A stretch of 64,000 bases of DNA from Castor canadensis (GCF_047511655.1 NC_133390.1:117532083-117596082); one strand, 5' to 3'; numbered from the stretch's first letter, positions 11,801 through 24,199 are shown. A program made the numbers and translations. The notes: a model not told the origin generated them from the sequence alone.

Positions 11801-12837
11801 AAAATATATACCTATAATTATCTCAGATTTTATTATATAAATTTTTTATTGCAGCTGAGTAGTTTCTTAATTATCCCTGAAATGACACCCAAACTTTTTT
11901 TTAATCTATATAGTCCTTAATTTGTTTCATCTGTGTTATATGAAATATAAATAGTTTTTGAAATGAGAATTTGGGCATCATAGCTAACTTTTAAATTATA
12001 ATTAATAACATGTCATCACCAGAAAATTATTTATAAAAATTCAGTATTTTTATCTTGCAGTATGACTTTTTAATGGTATAGTTTCAGAACTGTCAACTGA
12101 TTATAATATTTTAAAAGATCTACCAAAATGAATTTGAGATACATACTAGCTAAGATCCCCCAAAGAACATCCCTTGGAGCTATGAAGAGAACTAAACTTA
12201 GACTCTTTTGTCTCTCCTTTCTCTCCCATATGAATTGGTAATGCAATTACAGGATGTTGCAGGCATGCTAATGGAGAAAGCGGCTTACTGCTTACTTGCA
12301 GTGCTAAGAAAAGGCCTCATTTGAAGGGTCAGAAACAGGCCATTTTTCAGAGGGTTGAGAATCATAGCAGTGAGGGGTTCTGAAGAACCCAGCATTTTTG
12401 AAGGATAGCCAGGAAGCAAAGATGAGCTGGCAGGGAGGTCAAGGGTTGAGAGTGGAGAGAGGCAGTGGGAAAAGGTTTGTATTGGAGGAGCAATCGAGGT
12501 TCAAAATAGGATAGTTACTTGCTGGATGAATTGACATTTCTTCCAAGTTCCTCTGGCTGCTGAAGAGACTCTGGCAGGAAAGATGAAGAATGCCCAATGG
12601 ATGAAAAACGAGTGGATGGTTCAGCAGGTGGGCGGAAGGATGGTAGCAGCCAGGACTGGACTGTTGGAAGTGAGTGCACAGGAATAGGCTGGTGGGAGAC
12701 AGGTATGGAGATAAGCTCTTGATGTATTAATAATTTGGATTGAACAGGTGGCAAGGACAGAAACAAGGTACAGAAGAGTGTGACTAGATATGGTTTGCAA
12801 GGATAGGAAAGATTAGATGAAAACAGTTATGAGGAAG
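8859..12837. other. unassigned, possibly further decayed retroviral interior
   Basis: No gene is supported. Frames of 75-108 codons occur at 9031-9333, 10135-10362 and 11082-11408, none with a domain I recognise. The part just after the gag remnant could be decayed pro-pol, but I could not find a protease or polymerase motif. From about 11600 the sequence becomes plain AT-rich. Confidence 0.35.
11476..11541. repeat. 32-bp direct tandem duplication
   Basis: Two identical 32-bp units, 11476-11507 and 11508-11539, stand head to tail, with two further matching bases. Perfect identity suggests a recent duplication by replication slippage or unequal exchange. Confidence 0.95.
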
Positions 12838-13081
12838 TTTTTTTTCTTGGGATTTGAACTCAGGGTCTCATGCTTGCTATGCAGGTGTTCTACCACTTGA
12901 GACACTCCCCCAGCCTTGTTAGCTTTAGACAGAGATCTTCTTATGGACTTTCATAGGAATAAGATGACAGGCACAAGCTACCACGCCCTGCTTATAGATT
13001 GTGAGGGAGTCTTGCTAACTATTTTTGGGATTGGGCTCTAAACTTGATCCTCCTAATTGCATGAGCCACTGTGCCTGGCCT
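12838..13081 (-). mobile_element. dimeric SINE, B1-like half plus tRNA-like half
   Basis: The + strand begins with a T run (the A tail in reverse) at 12838, then the tRNA-derived half (TTTGAACTCAGGGTCTCATG and the TACCACTTGAG motif), and ends with the B1-like head (GAGCCACTGTGCCTGGCC in the + strand view). The middle carries an extra diverged part with a second B1-like stretch (ACAGGCACAAGCTACCACGCC). It is the same dimeric rodent type as the SINEs at 3415 and 22068. Confidence 0.8.
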
Positions 13082-14465
13082 TTGGGAGACATTTTAGATG
13101 TGATAAACTTAACAGGTTTTGTGTGACAAGCTGGATAATTGAGATATCAGAACAGCCTAGAAATGTAAATATGGGTGACAACTCCCAGGATGTCCTTTAA
13201 GGTCTTCGTTGTAGACACTATTGTCAAGGATCTGGGTTTTTGTCTGTTTAAACACTAGGGATTCAGGAATCAGTGCTAGAAAGGTGTTGGGTGACTGGGC
13301 TTAATATCTGCGTGTCTTGAGTTTATAAATTAAAAGTGAAACCAGTTTCTGTCTGGTGTGATTTTTCTCCCCATATACCTTTGTTTCATTGACTTTCCTC
13401 AGTGGAGTAATAAAGCTTTTATTTTTGGTGATTTAAACTATTTGTGCTATTTTTATGTTACTAATGGGATTCTAACTAATTTGATGATTCTGTAGAAACT
13501 GGTAAGTACTGTGTATCTTAAGTTTTTGTCATTTAATTGGTGAAATTTTAGTATGTGTACCTGAATTACTTAATTCAAAATAGGTTCTTTGTTGTTTGAC
13601 ATTTGCTTTTATGTTTTTATTTAAAATGTTACCTTTCTGGTGTTAACATTTTTATTTATGCTCCTTGGCATCTTTATCAGATTACTTCAGATTGTTGAAT
13701 GTAGTTATTTAGAAATGAAATGACTTGACTTTATTTTACCTATTTAAATGAGATACTGTTTCCTGTGTACTTAATAGGTGCTTGAGGCATTTTAATTTAC
13801 AAATTTAGGACAACTTGCTTTAACATTCCTTCATTTGTCAAATCAGTCCATTGGATAACATTTCTATGAAATGTATATTCCCCTAAATCAAAATCAAAAC
13901 AAAAACCTATTACTGGTGGTCACTGCAGGAAGTGTAAAGACTTAAGATTAAAATGCTATTTGCATTTTAATGTTATTAAGAAGACTTCCACATTTTTAAA
14001 CTGGTCTGTGTTTATTGATCACTCATGTTTGTGATTGGACCAGATTTACAGAGGCTTCCACAGCCAACCTCAATGTTCTGTCTGCTTTATTAGAATTACA
14101 TGTAGATGAATTTAATATATCACTGAAACTTAGATCCATGTGTGTTCTACATGATAAACACACAAAACATTAACAATCAACTAAAAGTGAAATAAAATAT
14201 GAAAAGTATTGGTATACATGGCAGGCACAATTGAAGCAGGTACACAGCAGCAATGACTCCCAGTAGTTCAGGACAGCCATAGCAACTCTGAATTTTGGGA
14301 ACTGTTTGTTCTCCTACTATGTATACCTCAAATATTCTTCCTTTGCTGAATGTGTCCAGCTTTCAAAAAACTTATTCATAATTACATGTGGTTTGATGCA
14401 TCCTTATTAGTAAATACTGATAACAAAATGAATAATGAGGATTTCCTTACAAGACTATTTTTTCT
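13082..14465. other. unassigned AT-rich sequence
   Basis: I see no gene, RNA or recognisable repeat between the SINE and the L1 that starts at 14466. Confidence 0.45.
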
Positions 14466-14832
14466 TTTAGTATTCTTTTTTTTTATTGTTTTATTATTCA
14501 TATGTGCATACAAGGCTTGGGTCATTTCTCCCCCCTGCCCCCACCTCCTCCCTTACCACCCACTGCACCCCCTCCTCTCTCTCCCACCCCCTCAATACCC
14601 AGCAGAAACTATTTTGCCCTTATCTAATTTTGTTGAAGAAAGAGTATAAGCAATAATAGGAAGGAACAAGTGTTTTTGCTGGTTGAGATAAGGATAGCTA
14701 TACAGGGATTTCCTGTGCGTGGGTGTTACCTTCTAGGTTACTTCTTTTTGATCTAACCTTTTCTCTAGTAACTGGTCCCCTTTTCCTATTGGCCTCAGTT
14801 GCTTTTAAGGTATCTGCTTTAGTTTCTATGCA
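14466..14832 (-). other. 3' UTR of L1 copy A with G-rich polypurine tract
   Basis: The A-rich tail (T run on + strand at about 14478-14489) is followed on the minus strand by the stretch that ends ...CCAAGCCTTGTATGCACATATGAATAATAAAA and a tract of many G runs (C runs on the + strand at 14530-14596). The same 3' UTR end recurs at 28204, 34990, 38880 and 30196. G-rich tracts are a conserved trait of mammalian L1 3' UTRs. Confidence 0.85.
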
Positions 14833-17800
14833 TTAAGGGCAACAAATGCTAGCTAATTTTTTAGGTGTCTTACCTATCCTCACTCCTCCCTTGTGTGCTA
14901 TTGCTTTTATCATGTCCTCAAAGTCCAGTCCCCTTGTTGTGTTTGCCCTTGATCTAATGTCCACATATGAGGGAGAACATACAATTTTTGATCGTTTGGG
15001 CCAGGCTAACCTCACTCAGAATGATGTTCTCCAATTCCATCTATTTACAAGCAAATGATAACATTTCATTCTTCTTCATGGCTGCATAAAATTCCGTTGT
15101 GTATAGATACCACATTTTCTTAATCCATTCGTCAGTGGTGGGGCATCTTGCTGTTTCCATAACTTGGCTATTGTGGATAGTGCTGCAATAAACATAGGTG
15201 TTCAGGTGCTTCTGGAGTTACCTGAGTCACATTCTTTTGGGTATATCCCCAAGGATGGTATTGCTGGATCATATGGTAGATCTGTGCTTAGATTTATAAG
15301 AAGCCTACAAATTTTTCCAGAGTAGTTGTACTAGTTTACATTCCCACCAGCAGTGTAAGAGGGTACCTTCTTTTTCCCTGCATCCTCACCAACACCTGTT
15401 GTTAGTGCTGTTGCTAATGATGGGTATTCTAACAAGGGTGAGGTGAAATCTTTGTGTGGTTTTAATTTGCATTTCCTTTATTGCTAGAGATGCTGAGTAT
15501 TTTTTCATGTGTTTTTTTGGTCATTTGAATTTCTTCTTTTAAGAAAGTTCTGTTTAATTCACTTGCCCATTTCTTTATTGGTTCATTAATTTTGGGAGAT
15601 TTTAATTTTTGGAGTTCCCTGTATATTCTGGTTATCAGTCCTTTGTCTGATGTGTAACTGGCAAATATTTTCTCCCACTCTGTGGGTGTTCTCTTCAGTT
15701 TAGAGGCCATTTCTTTTGTTGAGAAGAAGCTTTTTAGTTTTTTGAAGTCCCATTTACCTATGCTATATCTTAGTTGCTGAGCTGCTGGGGTTCAGAAAGT
15801 TCTTACCTATACCTGCTAACTCCAGAGTATTTCCTACTCTTTCCTGTATCAACTTTAGAGTTTGTGGTCTGATATTCAGATCCTTGATCCATTTTGAGTC
15901 AGTATTGGTATAGGATGATAAACATGGACCTAGGTTCAGTTTTTTGCAGACTGCTAACCAGTTTTCCTAGCAATTTTTTTTTGAAGAGGCTAGCTTGTCT
16001 CCATTATATATTTTTAGCACCTCTGTCAAAGATAAGTTGGTTATAGTTGTGTGGCTTCACATCTGGGTCCTCTATTCTGTTCCACTGGTCTTCATGTCTG
16101 TTTTTGTGCCAGTACCATGATGTTTTTGTTGTTATTGCTTTGTAATACAGTTTGAAGTCAGGTATTGTGATACCTCCAGCGTTCTTCTTTTTACTGAGGA
16201 TTGCCTTGGCTATTCATGGCCTCTTGTGTTTCCATATAAATTTCAAATTAGATTTTTCAATCTCTTTAATGAATGTCATTGGAATTTTGATGGAAATTGC
16301 ATTAAAGATGCAGAAGTACATGTATAGACATGTTTACTATGTTGATTCTACCAATCCATGAGCATGGGAGATCTCTCCATTTTCTTTAGTCTTCCTCAAT
16401 CTCTTTCTTCAGAAGTTTATAGTTCTCCTTGTAGAGGTCGTTCACATCCTTTGTTAAGTTTACACCTAGGTATTTGATTTTTTTGAGGCTATCATAAATG
16501 GAATTGTTCCCATATAGTCTTTCTCAGTTTGTTCATTTTTAGTGTATAGAAATGCTAATGATATTTATGTTGATTTTATATCCCGCTACCTTGCTATAAC
16601 TGTTGATGGTGTCTGCGAGCTTTTGAATAGAGTTTTTTGGGTCTTTAATGTATAGGATCATATCATCTGTAAATAGGGATATTTTGACAGTTTCTTTACC
16701 TATTTGTATTCCTTTTATTTCTTCTTTTTGCCTAATTGCTCTGGCTAGGTATTCCAGTACTATGTTGAATAGGAGTGAGGATAGTGGGCACCCTTGTTTC
16801 ATTCCTGATTTTATGGGAAATGGTTTCAATTTTTCAGTGTTAAGTATGCTGTAGGTTTGTCATAAATAGTCTTTACAATGTTGAGGTACATTCTTTCTAT
16901 TCATAGTTTTCTTAGAGCTTTTATCATGGAGTGATGTTGGATCTTCTCAAAGTCTTTTTCTGCATCTATTGAGATGATCAAGTGGTTCCATCTTTGCTTC
17001 TATTAATATGCTGTATTACATTTATAGATTTTTCTGTGTTGAACCACCATAACATCCCTGGGATGAAGCCAACTTTTCCATGGTGGATGTTCTTTCTGAT
17101 TTGTGTTGGATTTGGTTTTCCACTATTGTATAGAGGATTTTTGCATCAATGTTCATTAAGGAAATTGGCCTTAAGTTCTAATTTTTGAAGGTGTGTTTGT
17201 ATGGTTTTGGGATTAGAGTAATATTAGCTTCATAAAATGAGTTAGACAGTTTTCCTTTCCTTTCTATTTCATGGAACAGTTTAAGGAGGGTAGGTATTAT
17301 TTCTTCTTTAAAAGTCTGATAGAATTCAGCAGAGAATCCATCAGGTCCTGGACTTTTCTTTTTTGGGAGACTATTGCTTCTTCAATTTCATTTTGTGTTA
17401 TAGATGTATTCATGTGATTAATATCCTCTTGGTTCAGTTTCAGATGGTTGAAAGTATCCAGAAATCTATCTACTAATTCAAGGTTTTCAAATTTATTAGA
17501 ACATAGGTTCTCAAAGTAGTCTCTGATTTCCTGTATTTCCATGGCATTTGTTGTTATCCCCTTTTACATTTCTGATTTTATTGATTTGGGTTTTTTCTCT
17601 CCTCATTTTAGTCAGGTTTGCCAGGGATCTGTCAATCTTACTTATTTTTTCATAGAACCATCTTTTTGTTTCATTGATACTTTGTATGGTTTTTTGCTTT
17701 GTTGTTGTTGTTTCTATTTCATTGATTTCAGCCCTTATTTTTATTATTTCTCTCCTTCTATTTGTTTTGGGATTTGCTTGCTTTTGTTTTTCTAAGAGTT

Positions 17801-18737
17801 TGAGATGTATCATTAGGTCATTGAGTTGAGATCTTTGTATCCTTTCAATATATGCACTCATGGCTGTAAACTTTCCTCTTAGGACTGCCTTTGCTCTGTC
17901 CCATAGGTTCTGTGGGTCATGTTTTCATTTTCATTAACTTCCAGGAGCCTTTTAATTTCCTCTTTTATTTCATCAATGATCCATTGATCACTGAGCAATG
18001 TGTTGCTCAGTTTCCAATTGTTTGCATGTTTTTTACTGTTGTTTTCGTTGCTGAGTTCTAGTTTTAATGTATTGTGATCAGGTGGAATGCATGGGATTAT
18101 ATCTATTTTCTTATATTTGCTGAGCCTTGCTTTGTGTCCTAAGATATGATCAATTTTGGAGAATGTTCCATGGGCTGCTGAGAAGAATGTGTATTGTGCA
18201 GAAGTTGGATGAATTATTCTGTAGACATCAGCTAAGTCTATTTGATCCATGGTGTGAATTAGTTCTAGAATTTCTTTATTGACTTTTTTTGGATCACCTA
18301 TCTATTGGCTATAGGGTGGTATTAAAGTTTCCCACTACGACTGTGTTGGAGTCTATATATGTTTTTATGTATTTCAGTGTATATTTAATAAAACTGGGTG
18401 CACTGAGGCTGGGTGCATATATGTTGATAGTTGTTATTTCCTTTTGGTGTATTTCCCCTTTTATTAGTATGGAGTGTCCTTCTTTATCTCATTTGATCAA
18501 TGTAAGTTTGAAGTCTACCTACCCCTGCCTGTTTTGGTGGGCCATTGGATTGGTAAGTCTTCCAGCCTTTCACCCTCAGCTAGTGCTTGTATCTGTCAAT
18601 GAGATGGGTCTCCTGTAGGAAGCAGATTGTTGGATCTTTGTTTTTAATCCACTTTGCCAAATGGTGTCTTTTGAGAGTGAAATAAATATGTTAACATTCA
18701 GTGTTAGTATTGATAAGTATGTGGTGATTCCTCTCAC
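14833..18737 (-). pseudogene. ORF2: L1 ORF2 pseudogene (endonuclease, reverse transcriptase)
   Basis: ORF2 protein nicks target DNA and copies L1 RNA into it. Reading from 18737 downwards: the start is GTG in place of the ATG of copy B; endonuclease text survives at 17879-18250 with the DHN catalytic histidine (Pro-Pro-Asp-His-Asn here); the linker is at 17297-17861; the reverse transcriptase core at 16539-16829 has [14 protein letters not shown] and the active site as Phe-Thr-Asp-Asp, both aspartates kept; the C-terminal, cysteine-rich part is at 14833-15710. Each piece lies in a different frame or is cut by stops. The start of the endonuclease domain, 18300-18737, is the most rearranged part. 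Confidence 0.9.
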
Positions 18738-18787
18738 TTACTTGTCTTTCTTGTTTAAGAGTTTGCTTGTGTGCAGCTGAATCAATG

Positions 18788-19907
18788 TTACTCTCTACTT
18801 TCTTGTCTTCTCTTCTCCTGTGGTTTGGTACTGCTTGCCCTTTCATGGTTTTGTCTGCTTTCACTTTCTGTGTCAGAATCCCTTGAAGGATCTTTTGTAG
18901 TGTTGTCTTTGTGGTCATATATTGTTTTAGCTTCTGCTTATCATGGAAGACTTTTATTGCTCCATCTATTTTAAATGATAGTTTTGCTAGGTAGAGTATT
19001 CTACAGTTGAAGTTATTTTCACTTCATGCTCTTCTTGGTTTTAAAGTTTCCATTGAGCAGTTTGCTGAGATTTTGATGGATTTTGTTTGTATGTTATTTT
19101 TTTTCTCTCTCTCTCTCTTACAGCCTTCAATATTCTTTCTCTATTTTCTGTGCTTGTTGTTTTAGTGATAAAATGTGGTGGGGTAGTTCTATTTCGGTCG
19201 AGTCTGTTTGGTGTCCTGGAGGCTTCCTTTACCTGAATGGGCATAGTTTTCTCTAGATTTGGGAAATTTTCTGCTATTATTTTGTTGAATATATTATGCA
19301 TTCATTTTGCTTGCACCTCTTCTCCTTCTTCAATGCCCATGATTCTCAGGTTTGGTCTTTTGATGGAGTTGGTGAGTTCTTGCATATTCCTTTCACACAT
19401 CTTGAGTTGTCTGACTAGTTGTTCTTAAGTTTTTCCTTTAATTGCCATTTCATCTTCAAGTTCTGAGATTCTGTCTTCTGCTTCTTGTAGTCTGCTTGAG
19501 TGGCCTTCCATTTTGTTTTGTATTTCTGTTTCTTTTTTTTTTTTTTTTTTTTGAGGTTTTCCATATCCTGGGACACATCCTCCTTAATATTGTCCATTTT
19601 CATCCTTAATTAATTCATCTTTCTATTTATAATGCTCTCTCTTTCATTTTGGTTTTTATTTAGGGCTCCTATTATTTCATTCATTTGTTTTTGCATTTTC
19701 TCATATTCTTTATTTCTTGTTATCTTAGAATTTCCTGAGTGCCTCCTGTACATTTTGGTTGACCATGTCTAGTATCATCTCTATGAAATTCTCAAGATTA
19801 CTTGCAGGATTTCTTCTTTCTGATGTTCTTGTGGCCTTTTTTGGGTTCCTTGGCATAGTTTATCTTTGTTTTGTTTGAGTCTGATTCTGGTTATCCATTT
19901 TCTTCAT
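18788..19907 (-). pseudogene. ORF1: L1 ORF1 pseudogene (RNA-binding chaperone)
   Basis: ORF1 protein is the trimeric nucleic-acid chaperone of the L1 particle. From the ATG at 19907 the N-terminal part and a long coiled coil (charged, K/E-rich, about 19415-19700) are followed by RRM and C-terminal domain text at 19041-19301, where the ENFPNL and TPNRLDRNR motifs are visible, and by the tail at 18788-18918. A run of 20 T at 19533-19552 (A on the coding strand) encodes a poly-lysine stretch inside the coiled coil. A TAA soon after the start, frameshifts and a small deletion near 19020 break it. Confidence 0.85.
19533..19552. repeat. T20 homopolymer inside L1 ORF1
   Basis: Twenty consecutive T. 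On the L1 coding strand it is A20 in the coiled-coil region, giving a run of lysine codons. It is likely an expansion of a naturally A-rich stretch after insertion. Confidence 0.95.
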
Positions 19908-20790
19908 TTCCCTCTGAATACTGTACTAATTCATTTTTGGGGGGATAATGGTTTCCAACCCTTTTTTGTCTTCCCAACATTCCACTTGGTACTGCTTCTG
20001 TCCCTGGTCTATGTGTGATTTAGTATTGTTTAACTTACAATAGTAAAACTTAGAAAAACAAGAAAGAAGGAGAAAAAAGATAAAGAAGGAAAAAGAAACA
20101 GAGAAACAAATAAATCAACAGGGAGATATGAAGGACAATCAGACAGTGATGAAGACAGACAAACACTTGAAGAAAAGAGAAAAAAGAAAGCAGAAAAAAA
20201 ATTCATGGTTCAGAACAGTAGAATTTCCTTCTTGGTAGTTCTGGTGTTACTCCTTTAGTATCCACTCCTGTTTGTCTCTATCTCCTAGGTAGGTTTGTGG
20301 TGATGTTTGGTGGTGGTGGGGTCCTCCTGTGGCAGGCAGCACCAGCTTGTGGGCTGTGTTCTGGCTGTTCTGGGGGGCAGCAGCCTGGCAGGCCTGCAGG
20401 GCAGAGGTGTGCTGGGCTGGCAAGCTGGCAGTTGGATGGTGGCCTGGTGGGCAGTGGTGCAGTGTCCTGGCAGGCTGGTGAGTGGTGGCCTGGCTTTTCT
20501 GTTGGGTGGAGCCATGGCAGTCCTGTGGATTGGAGGCCTGGCAGGCCTGTGGGGCAAAGGCATGGCATGCAGGTGCATAGCAGCAGCATTGGCGTGGTGA
20601 CTCACCTGTTCTTTCAGTGTGTCCTGGCATGGAGAAGACTTCCTCAGGCTAGGGGTTCAGGTTGCTGTAATTTCAAGTCCTGATGTTTTACCTCAGCCAA
20701 GCATTTCTCCAGTGTCTCAGCAAGGTCCCTGATCCATGGGGCTCATGCAGTCTGCGTCTGTGTTCCAGTTGCCATTTTACATCTTCTCCA
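19908..20790 (-). other. 5' UTR of L1 copy A
   Basis: Upstream of ORF1 on the minus strand comes a pyrimidine-rich stretch (purine-rich on + strand, 20040-20200), then a GC-rich, internally repeated block at 20300-20600, and the 5' edge near 20790 with a YY1-like AAAATGGC. In mammals this region holds the internal promoter. All three minus frames of 20247-20630 are open for over 100 codons, which follows from the repeat composition and not from selection as far as I can tell. Confidence 0.7.
20310..20600. repeat. GC-rich degenerate minisatellite in the L1 5' UTR
   Basis: The motif GGCCTGGCAGGCCTG and variants (GCTGGCAAGCTGGCAG, CCTGGCAGGCTGG) recur roughly every 25-30 bp over about 290 bp. 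It is much richer in G and C than the surrounding DNA. Confidence 0.8.
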
Positions 20791-22067
20791 ACAAAAAGTA
20801 TTTCTAATTACTTAAATTAGAAAATTTCTCAGGACCACTTAAAAAGTTACCTTAGCTTTTTAGTTACCTTAGCTTGAAATTATACAGGTGATTCATTTAC
20901 ATATGGTGGTGAGATGGACACAATCCTATTTTTTTTTAACCTTTACTTGGATTTCCTAACCAGAGTACCAGAATCTTGCCTGGTATTGTCTCTTCTTTAC
21001 CAATTCAAAGATCTTTTTCCTCTCTTTTTCCTTGTTTTTCTTTTTAGTTCTGGGTGAGGGCACATTTTGGATCATAAATATAGATAGCATGGTTCCCCAG
21101 GCTTGGTACAACTGATATGTGCGAACAGATGATACTGTCCTGTGAGTGATTATCCTACATGTTACCAGATGGTTAATGCATCCTTTTCCTCTACTCAGTG
21201 GATGACAATAATAACTATCTGGTTATGAAGACCTCAGAAATATCTCAAGACATTGCCATATATGACCCAAGAGAAAAAAAACCCTGCTCTCCTTTGACAA
21301 TTACTATTTATAAGAACTACAGAGTACTTAAATGCAATATAAAAGAAATAGAAGTAGGGAAAGAGAAATGAAAGGGAGGGAATAAAGGAGAACAGAGAGA
21401 TTATAATTAAATAGTGATGACAGATCAACAGATAGATAGTTAAGCAGATAACTAATGGATTGAGAAAATTACTCCCCTATTCTGAATCCAGTCTTCTCAG
21501 TTTATAAAGCGTTCTGCAGTATATTCTTGCTTCTACTTTATTTTACTTCAGATATTTTAGCTGAAATTTTAATTGTTATTTATCTGATCTTTTCCTTGTT
21601 TTAGGAAGACTTGTCAGTTAGTGGATTGTTCTGCTTTCTCCTTGTCTTTCCTATAAGATCAGAATTTTAGATCCAGTTTTTAAGTCAACTAAACTTATTT
21701 CCATTTTAATAAATATTTTAAATTCATAGATTTTTAAAAGTATCTCCTATATGCTGTTCTATGAGATGCTGGAAAAACACTAGTGAAAAAAATGAAGCAA
21801 AAAATATCTTGTCCTAGTGGAATTTGTACTCCAGAGTATCTAAGAAATTATTATAAAAGATATTTACTTCCCTCAATGTGGGCCAACTGAAACCATATCT
21901 AAATTTTCAGTGACAGTTGCTTATTTGTACTGATAATAAAGTGGAGGTGGTGGCAATGATGAAGGCTGTGTTATAGGAAATGAGATTTAAATAATGTTTC
22001 ATGTCCATATTGTCTAAAGACACAAGGCAATAACTTCCACATTGAATGCTAGTTCTGATAATTTTCA
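20791..22067. other. unassigned AT-rich sequence
   Basis: No gene, RNA or clear repeat is seen between L1 copy A and the SINE at 22068. Confidence 0.45.
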
Positions 22068-22262
22068 CCATGCTGAGTGCTAGCTTTGCCTATAATCTTA
22101 GTTACTTGAGAGGCTGAGACTGTGAGAATCACTGTTCTTGTCCAACATGGGTGAATAGTTTGTGAGATGCCATCTCCAGAATAATCAGACCAAGATGAAC
22201 AATATTTGCTTTTTAAGAGTGAAGCCCTGATTTCAAACCCCAATACCACAAAAAATAAATTA
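22068..22262 (+). mobile_element. dimeric SINE, plus orientation
   Basis: It starts with a B1-like head (CCTATAATCTTAGTTACTTGAGAGGCTGAG), goes on to the linker with GTGAATAGTTTGTGAGATGCC, and ends with a tRNA-like half (AGCCCTGATTTCAAACCCCAATACCAC) and an A-rich tail at 22245-22262. This shows the full element in readable order and is my best evidence for a rodent with B1-dID-type SINEs. Confidence 0.8.
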
Positions 22263-22940
22263 TTCACAAATTACATGAAAAGTCACTGGAGTTTTCTCTG
22301 TTGCCTTGAGTGATTTCATCTCTGAAATCCATAACTTCTAAATTTCCTCATTAATTATGTTTGTACGATTATACATTAGGTCAACGCATCATAACAGAAA
22401 CACCCATGCACCTGAAGAAAGAAGGTAATAAGTAGATACAGACTGAAGTCTATATGGACTCCTTTGCTTGGAGCCACTTTGCTAAGAATTGAGTTTAAGT
22501 TTAAGAATTTGTTGTAGAAAAGTGGTGATGACATATTCTACAAGATTCCTATTTCATCTTTGGCAAATCACACATTTTTCAGTAGATGTTTGTGGTCCTT
22601 TTTGACACCTGACTTTCAATGATTCTTTTAAAGTTAGAAGTGAACAAAAACTCACTGATAGTACAATGTCTTACTCTTATTTCTTCATGTATGTCATTTA
22701 AAAATATGCAAATTTCTACATATGCTTTGAAGCTTGATTTAAATTCACATCAAACAGCCATCTTTAAAAATTTGCCCTCAACCTAAGGCTACCCCCAAAA
22801 TATTTACTTCAAAAGCAATTATTATACAAACTGCTACATTATGAAGGACTTTGCTCAATGTAATTTCTTAGTTTCACATTTGTCAAATAGCGATATGAAA
22901 CAAGTATACATGCGTTTTGAAACTTTTATTTTCTTTTATC
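22263..22940. other. unassigned sequence
   Basis: Nothing recognisable is present between the SINE and the 5' UTR-like start of the ST13 pseudogene. Confidence 0.4.
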
Positions 22941-23090
22941 AAATGACGCAGGGTAGGTTCAAGTCTGTTCCATCTCACGTCGTCCGCCCCTTTCTATGCA
23001 GTCACCATGAGCCAGCACCTGGTCCTGGGATCCTGCCTCAGCCAAGTCCGATGCTACTCCCTACTGTCCACCACTTACCACCCCCTGACC

Positions 23091-24199
23091 ATGGACTCCC
23101 GCAAAGTGAGCAAGCTTCAGGCCTTCATGAAAATGTGTAAGCAGGATCCGAGCATCCTGCAGACTGAGGAGATGCACTTCCTGAGGGAGTGGGTGGAAAG
23201 CATAGGTAGTAAAGTACCACCTACTACTCATAAAGCTAAATCATAAGATAACATCATAGAAAAAAAAACAGATAGTAAGAAGACAGAGAAAAATCTAAAG
23301 TCTTATGAGCCATCAAATGAGGGAAGTGATCTAAAAATTGGCAGTGAAGGTGTAATTGAGCCAGACACTGATGCACCCCAAGAAATGGCGGATGAAAATG
23401 TAGAGATAACCAAGGAAATGATGGATCAAGCAAATGAAAAGAAAGGGGCTACCACTGAAGCCCTAAATTATGGTGAATTACAGAAAGCCATTGATCTTTT
23501 CACAGGTGCCATCAAGCTAAATACTTACTTGGCCATTCTGTATGCCAAGAGAGTCAGTGTCTTCATCAAATTACAGAAGCCAAATGCTGCCATTCAAGAC
23601 TGTAAGAGAGCCACTGAAATAAATCCTGATTCAGGTCAGCCTTATAAGTGGTGAGGGAAAGTTCACAGACCTATGGGCCCTTTGGGAGAAGCAGCCCATG
23701 ATCTTGCCCTTGCCTGTAAACTGGATTATGATGAGGATGCTAGTGCAATGCTGAAAGAAGTTCAGCCAAGGCCCTGAAAATTGCCAAATATCAGAGAAAA
23801 TAGGAACAAAAACACAAAGAGTGAGAGATTAAAGAATGAATAGAAAGGGTTAAGAAGTCTCAAAAAGAGCATAAGAGAGCCCAGAGGGAAGAAGAAGCCA
23901 GATGACAATCAGGAGTTCAGTTTGGCTCTTTTCCAGGAAGATTTTCTGGGGCAATGCCTGGGAATTTTCCTAGAGGAATGCCTGGAATGGGAGTGGACAT
24001 GCATGGAATGGCAGGAATGCCAGGACTAAGTGAAATTCTTAGTGACCCAGAGGTTCTTGCAGTCATGCAGGATCCAGAAATTATGGTGGCCTTCCAGGAT
24101 GTGGCCCAGAACCCAGCAAATATGTCAAAATACCAGAGAAACCCAAAGGTTATGAATCTCATCAGTAAATTATCAGCCAAATTTGGAAGTCAAGCATAA
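23091..24199 (+). pseudogene. ST13: broken ST13 coding region
   Basis: ST13 (Hip) is a cytosolic Hsp70 co-chaperone of about 370 residues with an N-terminal dimerisation segment, TPR repeats, a GGMP-like repeat and a C-terminal STI1/DP domain. Here the start (Met-Asp-Ser-Arg-Lys) is at 23091. The frame stops after 51 codons at 23244-23246. The TPR region is open at 23385-23654 and ends at a TGA. The charged linker at 23770-23900 has several stops. The [13 protein letters not shown] stretch and the STI1-like domain read on in one frame at 23954-24199 and end at the normal stop position. Multiple stops and frameshifts exclude a functional Hip protein. Confidence 0.92.

Larger units (their letters stand above)
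14466..20790 (-). mobile_element. L1: L1 copy A, nearly full length, inactive
   Basis: This is a LINE-1 retrotransposon read on the minus strand, about 6.3 kb. It holds a tail and 3' UTR at 14466-14832, ORF2 at 14833-18737, a 50-bp spacer, ORF1 at 18788-19907, and a 5' UTR at 19908-20790 that ends near a YY1-like site (GCCAT at 20771-20775). Both reading frames are broken by many stops and frameshifts, so it cannot move by itself. Length and order match an almost complete element. The target-site duplication could not be recognised with confidence. Confidence 0.9.

Noticed and set aside
20247-20630. Frames of 103-127 codons in all three minus frames and 97-128 codons on the plus strand
   Set aside because: They translate a GC-rich minisatellite. 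Openness in almost every frame means absence of stops by composition.
22841-23140. 99-codon frame over the 5' part of the ST13 pseudogene
   Set aside because: It is in a different frame from ST13 and starts in unrelated upstream DNA.
23385-23654. Possible functional TPR protein from the ST13 copy
   Set aside because: Only part of the TPR region is open, there are stops before and after, and no promoter is seen. The retrocopy explanation suffices.
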